Shown here: piece by piece, positions 1 through 7,180 of the stretch
Numbering within the stretch: position 1 is the stretch's first letter
Layout: each line of letters begins with the position of its first letter
From: Candidatus Uhrbacteria bacterium
GTDB lineage: Bacteria; Patescibacteriota; Patescibacteriia; 2-12-FULL-60-25
Direction: 5' to 3'
Assembly (NCBI GenBank): GCA_009691315.1
Contig: SICT01000053.1
Coordinates: forward strand, 1-7,538
Length of the DNA: 7,538 bases
The notes under the pieces: generated by a model
Seen by the model: only the letters and a program-made list of their open reading frames with translations
What the model was told of the DNA's origin: nothing
The model's database searches: none
Program-made: the position numbers and the translations under genes

Positions 1-558
1 GGGAGTTTCACGACGGCCGCGCTCTCGATGATGGCATTCGCTCTTGGTACCGCACCTGCGCTTCTCGCCTTGGGATGGGCTTCAAACTCTCTCAAGGGCA
101 AGATTGGAAGATTCTTTTTCAAATTCTCTGGAGCTCTGGTTGTTGTTCTCGGATTCTGGAACATTCAGAATGGGTTGGCCATCGCCGGATATCCCATCTC
201 CATCCCTCAATTCAACATTCCTTCGGTTAACTTAGTCGCCAATACCCGCGCCGTCGTAACGGAAACCGCACCGATGCAAGATGGCAAACAAGTGCTCAAA
301 ATGAAAGTCGGATTTTCTGGTTACGAGCCAAATCAATTTACGATCCGTGCCGGAACTCCCGTGCTTTGGGATATTGATGCGAGCCAAGCAGGAGGATGCC
401 TCGGAGTGCTCGTTTCTCGAAAACTCGGGATTCAAAAGCTTCTTGATCCAAACGCTTCTAACATCATCGAATTCACCCCTGGGATTACCGGGGAAGTGGC
501 ATTCAGCTGCTCCATGGGCATGTTCCGTGGCAATCTGACGATTCTCCCTCAAATCTAA
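1..558 (+). CDS. TauE/SafE-like membrane protein fused to C-terminal cupredoxin-like domain (5' partial)
   Basis: The frame is open from base 1, so the start lies upstream and 185 codons are visible. Codons 5-25 and 38-62 are two hydrophobic segments separated by a basic loop (KGKIGRFFFK). The pattern MAFALGTAPALLALG is typical of the last helices of the TauE/SafE-like DsbD_2-type family. After a linker, codons ~95-184 resemble a cupredoxin-type beta domain: GYEPNQFTIRAGTPVLW, then a GGC motif (Cys133), then FTPGITGEVAFSCSMGM with Cys170, Met172 and Met174. Classical type-1 copper sites use His/Cys/His/Met; here the candidate ligands are only Cys and Met, which would suit Cu(I). The gene ends 12 bases before the Cu+ ATPase gene, so co-transcription and a role in copper handling are likely. 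Family members often carry an N-terminal HMA domain; whether this one does cannot be seen. Family assignment is fairly firm; substrate and topology are inferred. Confidence 0.82.
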   Translation, partial: GSFTTAALSMMAFALGTAPALLALGWASNSLKGKIGRFFFKFSGALVVVLGFWNIQNGLAIAGYPISIPQFNIPSVNLVANTRAVVTETAPMQDGKQVLKMKVGFSGYEPNQFTIRAGTPVLWDIDASQAGGCLGVLVSRKLGIQKLLDPNASNIIEFTPGITGEVAFSCSMGMFRGNLTILPQI

Positions 559-570
559 AATTGAAAACGT

Positions 571-2916
571 ATGAACCATGAGAACGAAGATAAACGTATC
601 AGTCTCAACCTGTACGGCATGCACTGTGCGAGTTGTGCGGGTTTGATCGAACATGAGCTGAAAGAAGTTCCAGGTGTGAAAGAAGCGAGTGTAAACTATG
701 GCGCGGAAAAAGCACGGGTAGTCTTTAGCACCCCTCTTGCAGATGTAGAAAAAATCATCCATGCGATCAAAACAGCTGGCTACCGAGCGGAGATAGCAGG
801 AAAAGAGCAAGAGTCTGAACGAAAAAAACGGCAGAAGGAGATTGCTTCCTATCGGAAGAAATTTCTGATTGGCTTAGCTTTTAGTTTGCCCTTGGCGTAC
901 TTCATGTTGGCCGATTTCTTTCCAGTTCCATTCCGCGAGCAAATTTTCTCGCGCATGGGTTTCATCTCCTTGCTGCTCGTGCTCCCCGTGCAATTCATCC
1001 TCGGTGCAGACTTCTATAAAGGGATGTGGTCAAGCTTGAAGATGCGGACCTTTAACATGGACAGCTTGATTGCCATCGGCACAAGTACCGCGACCTTTTA
1101 TAGCTTGTTCGAATTCACTCGGTACGTCCTACAAACGCATACGGTCTGGGCACCAATGGGGGCCAAGATTCCAGATCTCTATTTTGAAGTCAGTGTCTTT
1201 CTGATCACCTTTGTGTTGATGGGCAAGTGGCTGGAGGCGCGAGCGAAAGGCAAAACCAGTGAAGCAATTAAGAAACTGATGGGTCTGCAGGCCAAGACGG
1301 CACGCGTGAAACGCGGAGACGCTTTCGTGGATGTTCCGATAGAACAAGTGACTCACGGTGACATTATTGTCGTCCGCCCAGGTGAAAAGATTCCTGTCGA
1401 TGGCGTTGTCGTTCAGGGAAGTTCTGCTATTGATGAATCTATGTTAACGGGAGAAAGCATTCCGGTTGAAAAACAAGAAGGTGACCGTATTATTGGCGCG
1501 ACCATAAATAAAAATGGGAGTTTTGAATTCAAGGCAACAAAAATAGGATCGGAAACAGCATTGGCACAGATCATTCAACTCATTGAAGACGCGCAAGGGT
1601 CGAAAGCTCCGATCCAAGCCTATGCCGACCGCATTTCCGCATGGTTTGTCCCAACAGTTATAGGAATCGCCTTACTGGCGTTCGTCGTCTGGTACTTCTT
1701 CCTGGGAGCATCTTTGACTTTTGCGCTCCTGGCATTCGTTTCTGTGATTGTCATTGCCTGTCCGTGCGCACTTGGTCTTGGAACGCCAACGGCCGTTATG
1801 GTTGGAACGGGCAAGGGTGCAGAACACGGAATTCTCATCAAAGGCGGTGAGCCATTGGAAGCTGCCTCAAAGATTCAAGTCGTGATTTTCGACAAGACAG
1901 GAACACTGACCAAAGGGAAACCGGAAGTGACGGATATTATTTCGTTATCGGAACTCGACCAAGATAAGTTGCTTGCTATTGCCGGGAGTCTTGAAAAAAC
2001 ATCCGAACATCCTCTGGCTGAAAGCATCTACGAGCATGCGAAAGAAGAGGCGGCTGCCATGCAGGACGTAAAAAACTTTCGAGCGATCCCAGGGCATGGA
2101 GTCGCTGGATCTATTGGCGAGACGGAATACTATCTCGGCAATAGAAAACTCATGGCGCAACTCAACCACGATGTAACGAAAGCTGAGGAGAAACTCCAGC
2201 GTCTAGAAGAGGCCGGAAAAACAGCCATGGTCCTTGCGACGAAAGATCAGATGCTCGGTATCATCGCAGCTGCTGATGTTCTCAAAGAGACATCCTTGGA
2301 GGCCGTGCAGCAATTAGGAAAGATGAAGATTCAAGTCTACATGATCACGGGAGATAACCAACGAACCGCACAAGCGATTGCCAAGCAAGTTGGTATCACG
2401 AACGTGTTGGCCGAAGTTTTGCCTCAAGATAAGGCCAATGAAGTAAAGAAACTTCAAGAAAAAGGTTTTCGCGTAGCCATGGTCGGTGACGGGATCAATG
2501 ATAGTCCTGCGCTCGCACAAGCTGATGTTGGAATCGCCATGGGCAGCGGAACAGATATCGCAATGGAAACCGGAGGCATCGTGATCATCAAAAACGACTT
2601 GCGCGATGTGATGAATGCGATTCGTTTAAGTAAAAAAACCATGAGCAAGATTAGACAGAATCTGTTCTTCGCCTTGTTCTACAACATCATTGGGATTCCG
2701 ATTGCCGCACGCGCTCTCATCGGTGTAGGCATCGTGCTTCGTCCGGAGCTCGCGGGACTCGCCATGGCGCTCAGTTCAGTCTCAGTCGTGACCAATTCCT
2801 TACTCTTAAAAGGCTTCCATCCGCAGAAGACAAACTACCTCTCTGACCTTGCTCCCGTGATCATGACCATCGTGTTCAGCGCTCTCTTCTTTAGCTTCGC
2901 AAGAATAAGTCAATAG
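571..2916 (+). CDS. copA: Cu+-translocating P1B-type ATPase CopA
   Basis: This 781-residue protein pumps Cu+ (possibly Ag+) out of the cytoplasm using ATP. An N-terminal HMA domain (about 10-75) has the metal-binding motif GMHCASC (Cys19, Cys22). A basic stretch (83-97) precedes TM1 (98-115). The actuator loop carries TGES at 293-296. The transmembrane CPC motif is Cys397-Pro398-Cys399, the phosphorylated aspartate is Asp441 in DKTGTLT, the nucleotide-binding His-Pro pair is 480-481, and the hinge motifs are TGDN (593-596) and GDGIND (639-644). Tyr704-Asn705 in TM7 and Met732 with Ser735/Ser736 in TM8 match the Cu+-specific P1B-1 signature, which argues against a Zn/Cd pump. After TM8 there is an additional hydrophobic stretch (759-777), beyond the usual eight helices. 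ATG 571 is the first start after the upstream gene and gives a full HMA domain; no Shine-Dalgarno is visible, so coupling to the upstream gene is plausible. No copper-responsive regulator is in view. Confidence 0.97.
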   Translation: MNHENEDKRISLNLYGMHCASCAGLIEHELKEVPGVKEASVNYGAEKARVVFSTPLADVEKIIHAIKTAGYRAEIAGKEQESERKKRQKEIASYRKKFLIGLAFSLPLAYFMLADFFPVPFREQIFSRMGFISLLLVLPVQFILGADFYKGMWSSLKMRTFNMDSLIAIGTSTATFYSLFEFTRYVLQTHTVWAPMGAKIPDLYFEVSVFLITFVLMGKWLEARAKGKTSEAIKKLMGLQAKTARVKRGDAFVDVPIEQVTHGDIIVVRPGEKIPVDGVVVQGSSAIDESMLTGESIPVEKQEGDRIIGATINKNGSFEFKATKIGSETALAQIIQLIEDAQGSKAPIQAYADRISAWFVPTVIGIALLAFVVWYFFLGASLTFALLAFVSVIVIACPCALGLGTPTAVMVGTGKGAEHGILIKGGEPLEAASKIQVVIFDKTGTLTKGKPEVTDIISLSELDQDKLLAIAGSLEKTSEHPLAESIYEHAKEEAAAMQDVKNFRAIPGHGVAGSIGETEYYLGNRKLMAQLNHDVTKAEEKLQRLEEAGKTAMVLATKDQMLGIIAAADVLKETSLEAVQQLGKMKIQVYMITGDNQRTAQAIAKQVGITNVLAEVLPQDKANEVKKLQEKGFRVAMVGDGINDSPALAQADVGIAMGSGTDIAMETGGIVIIKNDLRDVMNAIRLSKKTMSKIRQNLFFALFYNIIGIPIAARALIGVGIVLRPELAGLAMALSSVSVVTNSLLLKGFHPQKTNYLSDLAPVIMTIVFSALFFSFARISQ

Positions 2917-2938
2917 ATTTACTTTTCATTTTTTTTGA

Positions 2939-2965
2939 TTGACGTTACGGTCGATCTATGACAAT
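2939..2965 (+). promoter_or_regulatory. Weak candidate sigma-70-type promoter upstream of frr
   Basis: In the 79-base AT-rich gap between copA and frr, TTGACG (2939-2944) lies 15 bases before GACAAT (2960-2965). An alternative pairing is TTGATT (2935-2940) with TATGAC (2957-2962), 16 bases apart. Both match the consensus only partly. The change of functional theme from copper export to translation makes a new promoter here reasonable, but the call rests on motif resemblance alone. Confidence 0.25.
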
Positions 2966-2995
2966 CTGTGAATCATTCGCTTCACTCTTTTTGCG

Positions 2996-3553
2996 ATGGC
3001 TATGAATCATCTCGAAGCTCATAAACAAGATTTTGAACACGTGTTAGAACACTTTCAAAAAGAACTGCAAAGCCTGCGTACCGGACGCGCCTCCCCGGCA
3101 CTCGTCGAAGGAATTCGCGTAGAGACCTACGGTCAAATGATGGATCTAAAATCTGTCGCTTCCCTCACCATCCCGGATGCAAAAACCATTCAAATCGAAC
3201 CATGGGACAAATCGATTATCAAAGATATTGAAAAAGCCTTGATCGATGCTTCTCTTGGCATGCAGCCGAATGTTGCTGGCACCGTCATCCGTATGGTGAT
3301 GCCGCCTATGACCGAAGAAGGACGAAAAAATCTAGTCAAAGTTTTACATCAAAAAACCGAAGCCGCAAAAATCAGCATTCGCAATGTGCGCGAAAAAATT
3401 AAATCTGCCATTACAGAAGACGAAAAACAAAAAAACATTTCCGAAGACGAACGCAAACGAAATTTGGAACAGCTAGACAAGATGGTAAGTGAATGGAACG
3501 GTAAGATCACGAAGATCGGTGAAGATAAGGAGCAGGAAATTCTCACGATATAA
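2996..3553 (+). CDS. frr: Ribosome recycling factor
   Basis: RRF works with EF-G to split the post-termination ribosome into subunits, releasing mRNA and tRNA in the cytoplasm. The 185-residue length equals that of E. coli RRF. RTGRASP (28-34) sits at the family position in the first long helix of the three-helix bundle. The alpha/beta domain II spans about 31-105, with IEPWDKS and LGMQPNVAGTVIRMVMPP. The return helices carry IRNVRE, with Arg129 and Arg132 at the same numbers as the conserved arginines of E. coli RRF, followed by NISEDE. ATG 2996 is preferred because it keeps this register; ATG 3002 (Met3) is an alternative. No Shine-Dalgarno is visible (the upstream bases are CTCTTTTTGCG). 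The usual upstream partners pyrH and tsf are absent. The gene is followed after 14 bases by a tRNA synthetase gene, so the two may form a translation operon. Confidence 0.97.
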   Translation: MAMNHLEAHKQDFEHVLEHFQKELQSLRTGRASPALVEGIRVETYGQMMDLKSVASLTIPDAKTIQIEPWDKSIIKDIEKALIDASLGMQPNVAGTVIRMVMPPMTEEGRKNLVKVLHQKTEAAKISIRNVREKIKSAITEDEKQKNISEDERKRNLEQLDKMVSEWNGKITKIGEDKEQEILTI

Positions 3554-3567
3554 ATGATGGCGATCCT

Positions 3568-4953
3568 ATGATTTCTCCCGAACAAAAAATGGACTTACTG
3601 GTATCGCTGTGTAAGCGACGCGGATTTATTTATCCGGATTCGGAAATTTATGGAGGGTTTGCCAATGCCTGGGATTACGGTCCATACGGCATTGAATTGA
3701 AAAATAATATCCGGGATGCCTGGTGGCAAAGATTTGTGCATGAACGCGAAGATATCGTTGGAGTAGACACACCGATTATCCAACATCCAAAGGTTTGGGA
3801 AGCGTCGGGTCACTTACAAAATTTTTCTGATCCATTGGTTGAGTGCAAAAAATGCCATCATCGCTTCCGAGCCGATCATTTGCTCGAAGCAAAACAGGCG
3901 GAACCGGGCTATGACAAAGAACGACCTGTTGATCTGAAAGATTTACGTTGTCCAAAATGCGGAGGTGAATTTACCGATGTCAAAATGTTCCAACAAATGC
4001 TGAAGACCTCTGTTGGCGTGACAGAAGATACCTCTGCGATCGCCTATTTGCGACCAGAAGCGGCAGGCGGCATGTTCACCGCATGGAAAAATGTGCGTGA
4101 CAGTATGCGAAAAAAAATTCCTTTTGGGATTGCTCAACTCGGAAAAGTTTTTCGCAACGAAATCACCCCTGGGAATTTTATTTTTCGTACACGTGAATTT
4201 GAACTCATGGAGATTGAATATTTCATTCATCCAGATCAAGCGGATCAAGTCTTTGAAATGTGGCTAAAAGAACAAAAAGCCTGGGTCAAGGAAATTCTAC
4301 AGATCAAATCTGATCATGTCGTCTTTCGCGATTTAGATGAAAAAGAACGGGCGTTCTATTCCAAACGCTCCATCGACACGGAATATCTCGGACCATTTGG
4401 TCAAAAAGAATTTCAAGGCTTAGCCAATCGCACGGACTGGGACCTGTCGCGTCAGCAAGAATTTTCTGGCGAAGATCTGCGCTGGCTCGATCAAGAAAAA
4501 AAAGAACGATTTCTCCCTCATGTGATTGAACCAACCTGGGGACTCACCCGTACGCTTTTGTTTGTGCTCATTGAGCATCTGGATATTGATGAAGCTGACA
4601 CGAGTGAAGAAGGGGAAAAAGAACCGCGCATGGTTTTGCGCCTGCCACCACGCCTAGCGCCTGTCAAAGCGGCCATTCTCCCCTTACAGAAAAAAGACGG
4701 GTTAAGTGAGCTGGGGCAAACGATCACACAAACTCTGCGTAAGAGTGGGTTCACCGTTGAATATGATGAAGGTGGTTCCATCGGTAAACGCTATCGTCGC
4801 CAAGATGAGATTGGCACACCTTTCTGCTTCACGGTTGATTATCAGACCAAAGAAGACAAAACCGTGACGGTGCGTGATCGTGACAGTATGTCGCAGGAAC
4901 GTATACAGATTGTTGAGTTAGCAGATTGGTTAAAGAATCATATAAACTCCTAA
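3568..4953 (+). CDS. glyQS: Glycyl-tRNA synthetase, single-chain homodimeric (class IIa) type
   Basis: The enzyme charges tRNA-Gly with glycine using ATP. At 461 residues it has the usual size of the bacterial/eukaryotic-like alpha2 enzyme, distinct from the split GlyQ/GlyS alpha2beta2 form. The N-terminal part has the family signature FIYPDSEIYGG and WDYGPYG (35-41). An insertion carries two CxxC pairs (Cys93/Cys96 and Cys128/Cys131), a probable zinc site. Class II motif 2 is GKVFRNE with Arg196, followed by FRTREFELMEIEYF. GLANRTDWDL precedes motif 3, GLTRTLL, with Arg328. The glycine-pocket motif, usually EPS, reads EPT here (Glu321-Pro322-Thr323). The anticodon-binding domain (about 355-461) includes SIGKRYRRQDEIG and TVRDRDSM. 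ATG 3568 gives the expected N-terminus; no strong Shine-Dalgarno precedes it. It lies 14 bases after frr and is probably co-transcribed with it. Confidence 0.97.
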   Translation: MISPEQKMDLLVSLCKRRGFIYPDSEIYGGFANAWDYGPYGIELKNNIRDAWWQRFVHEREDIVGVDTPIIQHPKVWEASGHLQNFSDPLVECKKCHHRFRADHLLEAKQAEPGYDKERPVDLKDLRCPKCGGEFTDVKMFQQMLKTSVGVTEDTSAIAYLRPEAAGGMFTAWKNVRDSMRKKIPFGIAQLGKVFRNEITPGNFIFRTREFELMEIEYFIHPDQADQVFEMWLKEQKAWVKEILQIKSDHVVFRDLDEKERAFYSKRSIDTEYLGPFGQKEFQGLANRTDWDLSRQQEFSGEDLRWLDQEKKERFLPHVIEPTWGLTRTLLFVLIEHLDIDEADTSEEGEKEPRMVLRLPPRLAPVKAAILPLQKKDGLSELGQTITQTLRKSGFTVEYDEGGSIGKRYRRQDEIGTPFCFTVDYQTKEDKTVTVRDRDSMSQERIQIVELADWLKNHINS

Positions 4954-4967
4954 ACGGGGTCCGCTCA

Positions 4968-5084
4968 ACGTCTCACCTAAATTTCACTCGCTGCGGAGCT
5001 CGTCACTCATCAATAACGACTCCGCATCCGCTCCGTGTTATGGAGACTTCGGACAGTCCTCGCTCGGAAATTTAGATGAAACGT
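4968..5084. repeat. Intergenic palindromic element with 18-bp imperfect inverted repeats
   Basis: The left arm 4968-4985 (ACGTCTCACCTAAATTTC) and right arm 5067-5084 (GAAATTTAGATGAAACGT) are inverted copies matching at 16 of 18 positions, bounding about 117 bases. In + strand RNA the two mismatches would be C-A (4972/5080 and 4976/5076). In - strand RNA they become G-U, so the stem would be continuous. Inside lie a strong hairpin (4992-5026) and a weaker one (GGAGACT 5042-5048 with AGTCC 5055-5059, one bulge). CTCGCT occurs three times (4987, 5059, 5085). The element fills most of the 165-base gap between the glycyl-tRNA synthetase and M16 protease genes. It has no T-tract and no coding potential I can support. 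It could be a MITE/REP-like dispersed repeat, a structured leader or a small RNA; no target-site duplication is evident. Confidence 0.7.
4992..5026. repeat. Strong hairpin inside the intergenic palindromic element
   Basis: TGCGGAGCTCGT (4992-5003) pairs with ACGACTCCGCA (5016-5026) as an 11-bp stem with a single bulged C and a 12-base loop. It directly follows the glycyl-tRNA synthetase gene by about 40 bases. It lacks the downstream run of T residues expected of an intrinsic terminator on either strand, so the role is open: mRNA 3'-end protection or part of a repeat element are both possible. Confidence 0.7.
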
Positions 5085-5097
5085 CTCGCTCCATAAC
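5037..5097. repeat. 9-bp perfect inverted repeat interlocking with the outer repeat
   Basis: GTTATGGAG (5037-5045) and CTCCATAAC (5089-5097) are perfect inverted copies. The left arm lies inside the loop of the 4968/5067 pairing and the right arm lies outside it. The two pairings would therefore form a pseudoknot or be mutually exclusive alternatives. The right arm ends 21 bases before the M16 protease start codon. An alternative structure near a start could affect translation, but that is inference only. Confidence 0.6.
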
Positions 5098-5118
5098 AAA
5101 TATATCTGAAATAAAAAT

Positions 5119-6405
5119 ATGAAACCCAAAAAACATACGCTCAAAAATGGCATGACCGCGCTCCTGGTACCACAGGCTGGTGCGACTTCTATGACGCTCA
5201 TGGTGTTTGCCAAAGTTGGTTCGCGTTATGAAACTAAACCCATCAACGGGGTTTCACATTTTGTGGAGCATTTGATGTTTAAAGGCACAAAAAAACGCCC
5301 GGATACGCTGACGATCAGCAAAGAACTTGATCGCTACGGCGCAGAATACAATGCATTCACGAGCAAAGACATGACAGCTTACTACATCAAAATTGATGCG
5401 AAGCGCACAAATCTGGCCGTTGATATTTTGCATGATATGTTGTCTGCTTCGTTATACGATACAAAAGAGATCGATCGCGAACGCGGCGTGATTATCGAAG
5501 AGATCAATATGTATGAAGACAACCCACGTATGCATATTGAGGATCTGCTCGAAGGCGTTCTTTTTCCCGGCAATACTCTTGGCTGGAATATCGCGGGACC
5601 ACGCGAAGTGATCAAGCGGGTATCGCGGCAAGAAATCATAAACTATCGTGATCGCTATTACATCCCCTCGCGCATGACTGTTGTGGTTGCGGGCAAACAA
5701 GCGCCGGGAATTCTTGCCTTGCTCAATAAAACATTTGGCGCGATCCAACAACCCAGACCAAAGCATGACCGACCGTTCACCCCCTTCCATGCACCGAAAA
5801 ATTTAAAGCAAGCGCTGGCTTTTCAATCAAAAAATACAGAGCAGGTACAACTCGCTCTGGCTTTTCATGGACTTCCTTTTGGCGATAAACGTTTGCCTGC
5901 GGCGAGTCTTTTGGCCACCCTCTTGGGCGGCAACATGTCTTCCCGACTCTTTATCCAAGTTCGCGAACGACGAGGCTTGTGCTACTCGATTCATGCGAGT
6001 CATCAGGCGCTTGAGGATACGGGCGTGTTCAGCATCATGTCTGGTTTGAAAAAAACCGCGGTCGGTGAAGCAAGCCAAGTCATTCTGGATGAGCTCAAGC
6101 AGATGATAAAAGAAAAAATCAGCCAAGAGGAATTACAACGGGCCAAAGATTATCTGCGCGGCAAACTGGTTCTGGCTTTTGAAGATTCTTCCAGCCAAGC
6201 GGATTGGTATGGAAAGATGTGGCTTTTTGAACATGCGGTCGTGACACCCGAAGAGCGTTTACAACAGATTGATCGTGTCACTCCCGAAGACATTCAGACC
6301 GTTGCAAAACTCATTTTTCGCAAACAAAATATGGCGAGCGCAGTGATCGGACCGTTCAAAAATGCAAAGCAGGTGAAACAACTCATCCCTTCAAATGTAT
6401 TCTAA
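5119..6405 (+). CDS. M16 (pitrilysin/processing-peptidase family) zinc metalloprotease
   Basis: This 428-residue protein has the two-lobed M16B layout and is about the size of bacterial YmxG/MPP-like proteases. The N-terminal catalytic lobe opens with TLKNGMTALLVP and carries the inverted zinc motif HFVEH (His47, catalytic Glu50, His51). The third zinc ligand is probably Glu127, 76 residues after His51, in RGVIIEEINMYEDNP. The C-terminal lobe has the conserved SRLFIQVRERRGLCYS pattern, with Arg282 and Tyr289 as the likely substrate-binding pair. All catalytic residues are present, so it is probably active, most likely as a homodimer degrading or processing peptides. No signal peptide or membrane helix is seen, pointing to the cytoplasm. 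Its physiological substrate is unknown. ATG 5119 fits the family N-terminus; the upstream sequence is A-rich without a Shine-Dalgarno. The palindromic element ends 34 bases before it. tpiA follows after 19 bases, probably in the same transcript. Confidence 0.95.
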   Translation: MKPKKHTLKNGMTALLVPQAGATSMTLMVFAKVGSRYETKPINGVSHFVEHLMFKGTKKRPDTLTISKELDRYGAEYNAFTSKDMTAYYIKIDAKRTNLAVDILHDMLSASLYDTKEIDRERGVIIEEINMYEDNPRMHIEDLLEGVLFPGNTLGWNIAGPREVIKRVSRQEIINYRDRYYIPSRMTVVVAGKQAPGILALLNKTFGAIQQPRPKHDRPFTPFHAPKNLKQALAFQSKNTEQVQLALAFHGLPFGDKRLPAASLLATLLGGNMSSRLFIQVRERRGLCYSIHASHQALEDTGVFSIMSGLKKTAVGEASQVILDELKQMIKEKISQEELQRAKDYLRGKLVLAFEDSSSQADWYGKMWLFEHAVVTPEERLQQIDRVTPEDIQTVAKLIFRKQNMASAVIGPFKNAKQVKQLIPSNVF

Positions 6406-6424
6406 AGTGTGGTAAGTCAAAGGT

Positions 6425-7180
6425 ATGATTAAAAAACTCATCATTGCAAATTGGAAAATGCATTATGGCCCGGTCAAAGCAGGGGCTTGGATTCGGGCAT
6501 TTCGGCGTGAACGGTTACCAAAAGACATGGATATTGGGGTGGCGGTTCCGCACGTCTCCCTGCCGGCAACACACGCCTCCCTAGGACGAGCCAGCGTGCC
6601 CCTCATTGGTGCTCAAAATGCCTTTTGGAAATCGGACGGGCCCTTTACCGGTGAAATTTCACCAGACATGCTGAAAGAATTAAATGTCACTTTCTGCCTG
6701 GTCGGTCACAGCGAACGTCGCATACATTTGGGTGAAACAGATGAGATGGTAGCGCAAAAAGCCGCCGCTCTCCAAGCCGCTGGCATCCAACCCGTGATCT
6801 GCGTGGGAGAAAATGAAACGGAACATAAAAAAGGCGAGACCTTAAAAATCGTACGCGGACAGCTCACAGCCGCTCTGAGCAAAATTAAAACAAGTGGAAC
6901 GTCTATCATCATTGCCTATGAGCCCATCTGGGCCATTGGCACAGGCAATGCTTGCACACCAAGCGATGCCAAAAAAATGCATGAAGCGATTCGTGAATTA
7001 TTAAACAAGAAATTTGGTAAAGCCGGACAAACCATGCGCATTATCTATGGTGGCTCCGTCGATGCACACAATGCGGCCGAATACATTTCAACGAGTCACG
7101 TAGATGGTGTGCTTGTAGGCAGCGCGTCCCTGGATCCATGTGCCTTTGGATTGCTGTGCCGTTCCGCCGCAATCTCCTAA
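6425..7180 (+). CDS. tpiA: Triose-phosphate isomerase
   Basis: The enzyme interconverts dihydroxyacetone phosphate and glyceraldehyde 3-phosphate in glycolysis/gluconeogenesis. At 251 residues it is a full-length TIM barrel. The catalytic residues are all visible: Asn9 and Lys11 in NWKM, His95 in VGHSERR, and Glu166 in AYEPIWAIGTG, which also contains the hinged loop 6. The phosphate-binding elements YGGSV (208-212) and GVLVGSASLDP (around 228-238) are intact. ATG 6425 puts NWKM at the normal distance from the N-terminus. AAAGG (6419-6423) lies only one base before the start, too close for a standard ribosome binding site. It sits 19 bases after the M16 protease gene and 4 bases before a membrane-anchored gene. 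This grouping is not a glycolytic operon: gap, pgk and eno are not in the window. Confidence 0.98.
   Translation: MIKKLIIANWKMHYGPVKAGAWIRAFRRERLPKDMDIGVAVPHVSLPATHASLGRASVPLIGAQNAFWKSDGPFTGEISPDMLKELNVTFCLVGHSERRIHLGETDEMVAQKAAALQAAGIQPVICVGENETEHKKGETLKIVRGQLTAALSKIKTSGTSIIIAYEPIWAIGTGNACTPSDAKKMHEAIRELLNKKFGKAGQTMRIIYGGSVDAHNAAEYISTSHVDGVLVGSASLDPCAFGLLCRSAAIS

Noticed and set aside
232..810. 192-codon open frame on the - strand
   Set aside because: It lies antisense across the end of the cupredoxin fusion gene and the start of copA, both of which have clear family motifs. Its translation shows no recognisable domain, so it is a shadow frame.
571..2916. Zn/Cd-type or K+-type P-type ATPase in place of a copper pump
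   Set aside because: CPC together with Tyr704-Asn705 and Met732-Ser735-Ser736 is the Cu+ (P1B-1) signature, and the N-terminal GMHCASC HMA domain agrees with it.
2909..2943. Possible terminator after copA: GTCAAT (2909-2914) paired with ATTGAC (2938-2943) around a T-rich stretch
   Set aside because: The stem is only 6 AT-rich pairs with a 23-base loop, and the T-tract lies inside the loop instead of after the stem, so it does not fit an intrinsic terminator.
4992..5026. Intrinsic terminator after the glycyl-tRNA synthetase gene
   Set aside because: The hairpin is strong, but no run of T follows it on the + strand (next bases TCCGCTCC), nor on the - strand.
4968..5097. A tRNA or known riboswitch in the palindromic island
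   Set aside because: The branched pairing hints at a cloverleaf, but there is no T-loop GTTCRA motif, anticodon arm or acceptor stem of the right size, and no riboswitch core that I recognise.
5010..5213. 67-codon - strand frame covering part of the palindromic island
   Set aside because: It overlaps the well-supported M16 protease N-terminus, and its apparent coding stretch runs through inverted repeats. No protein family resemblance is seen.
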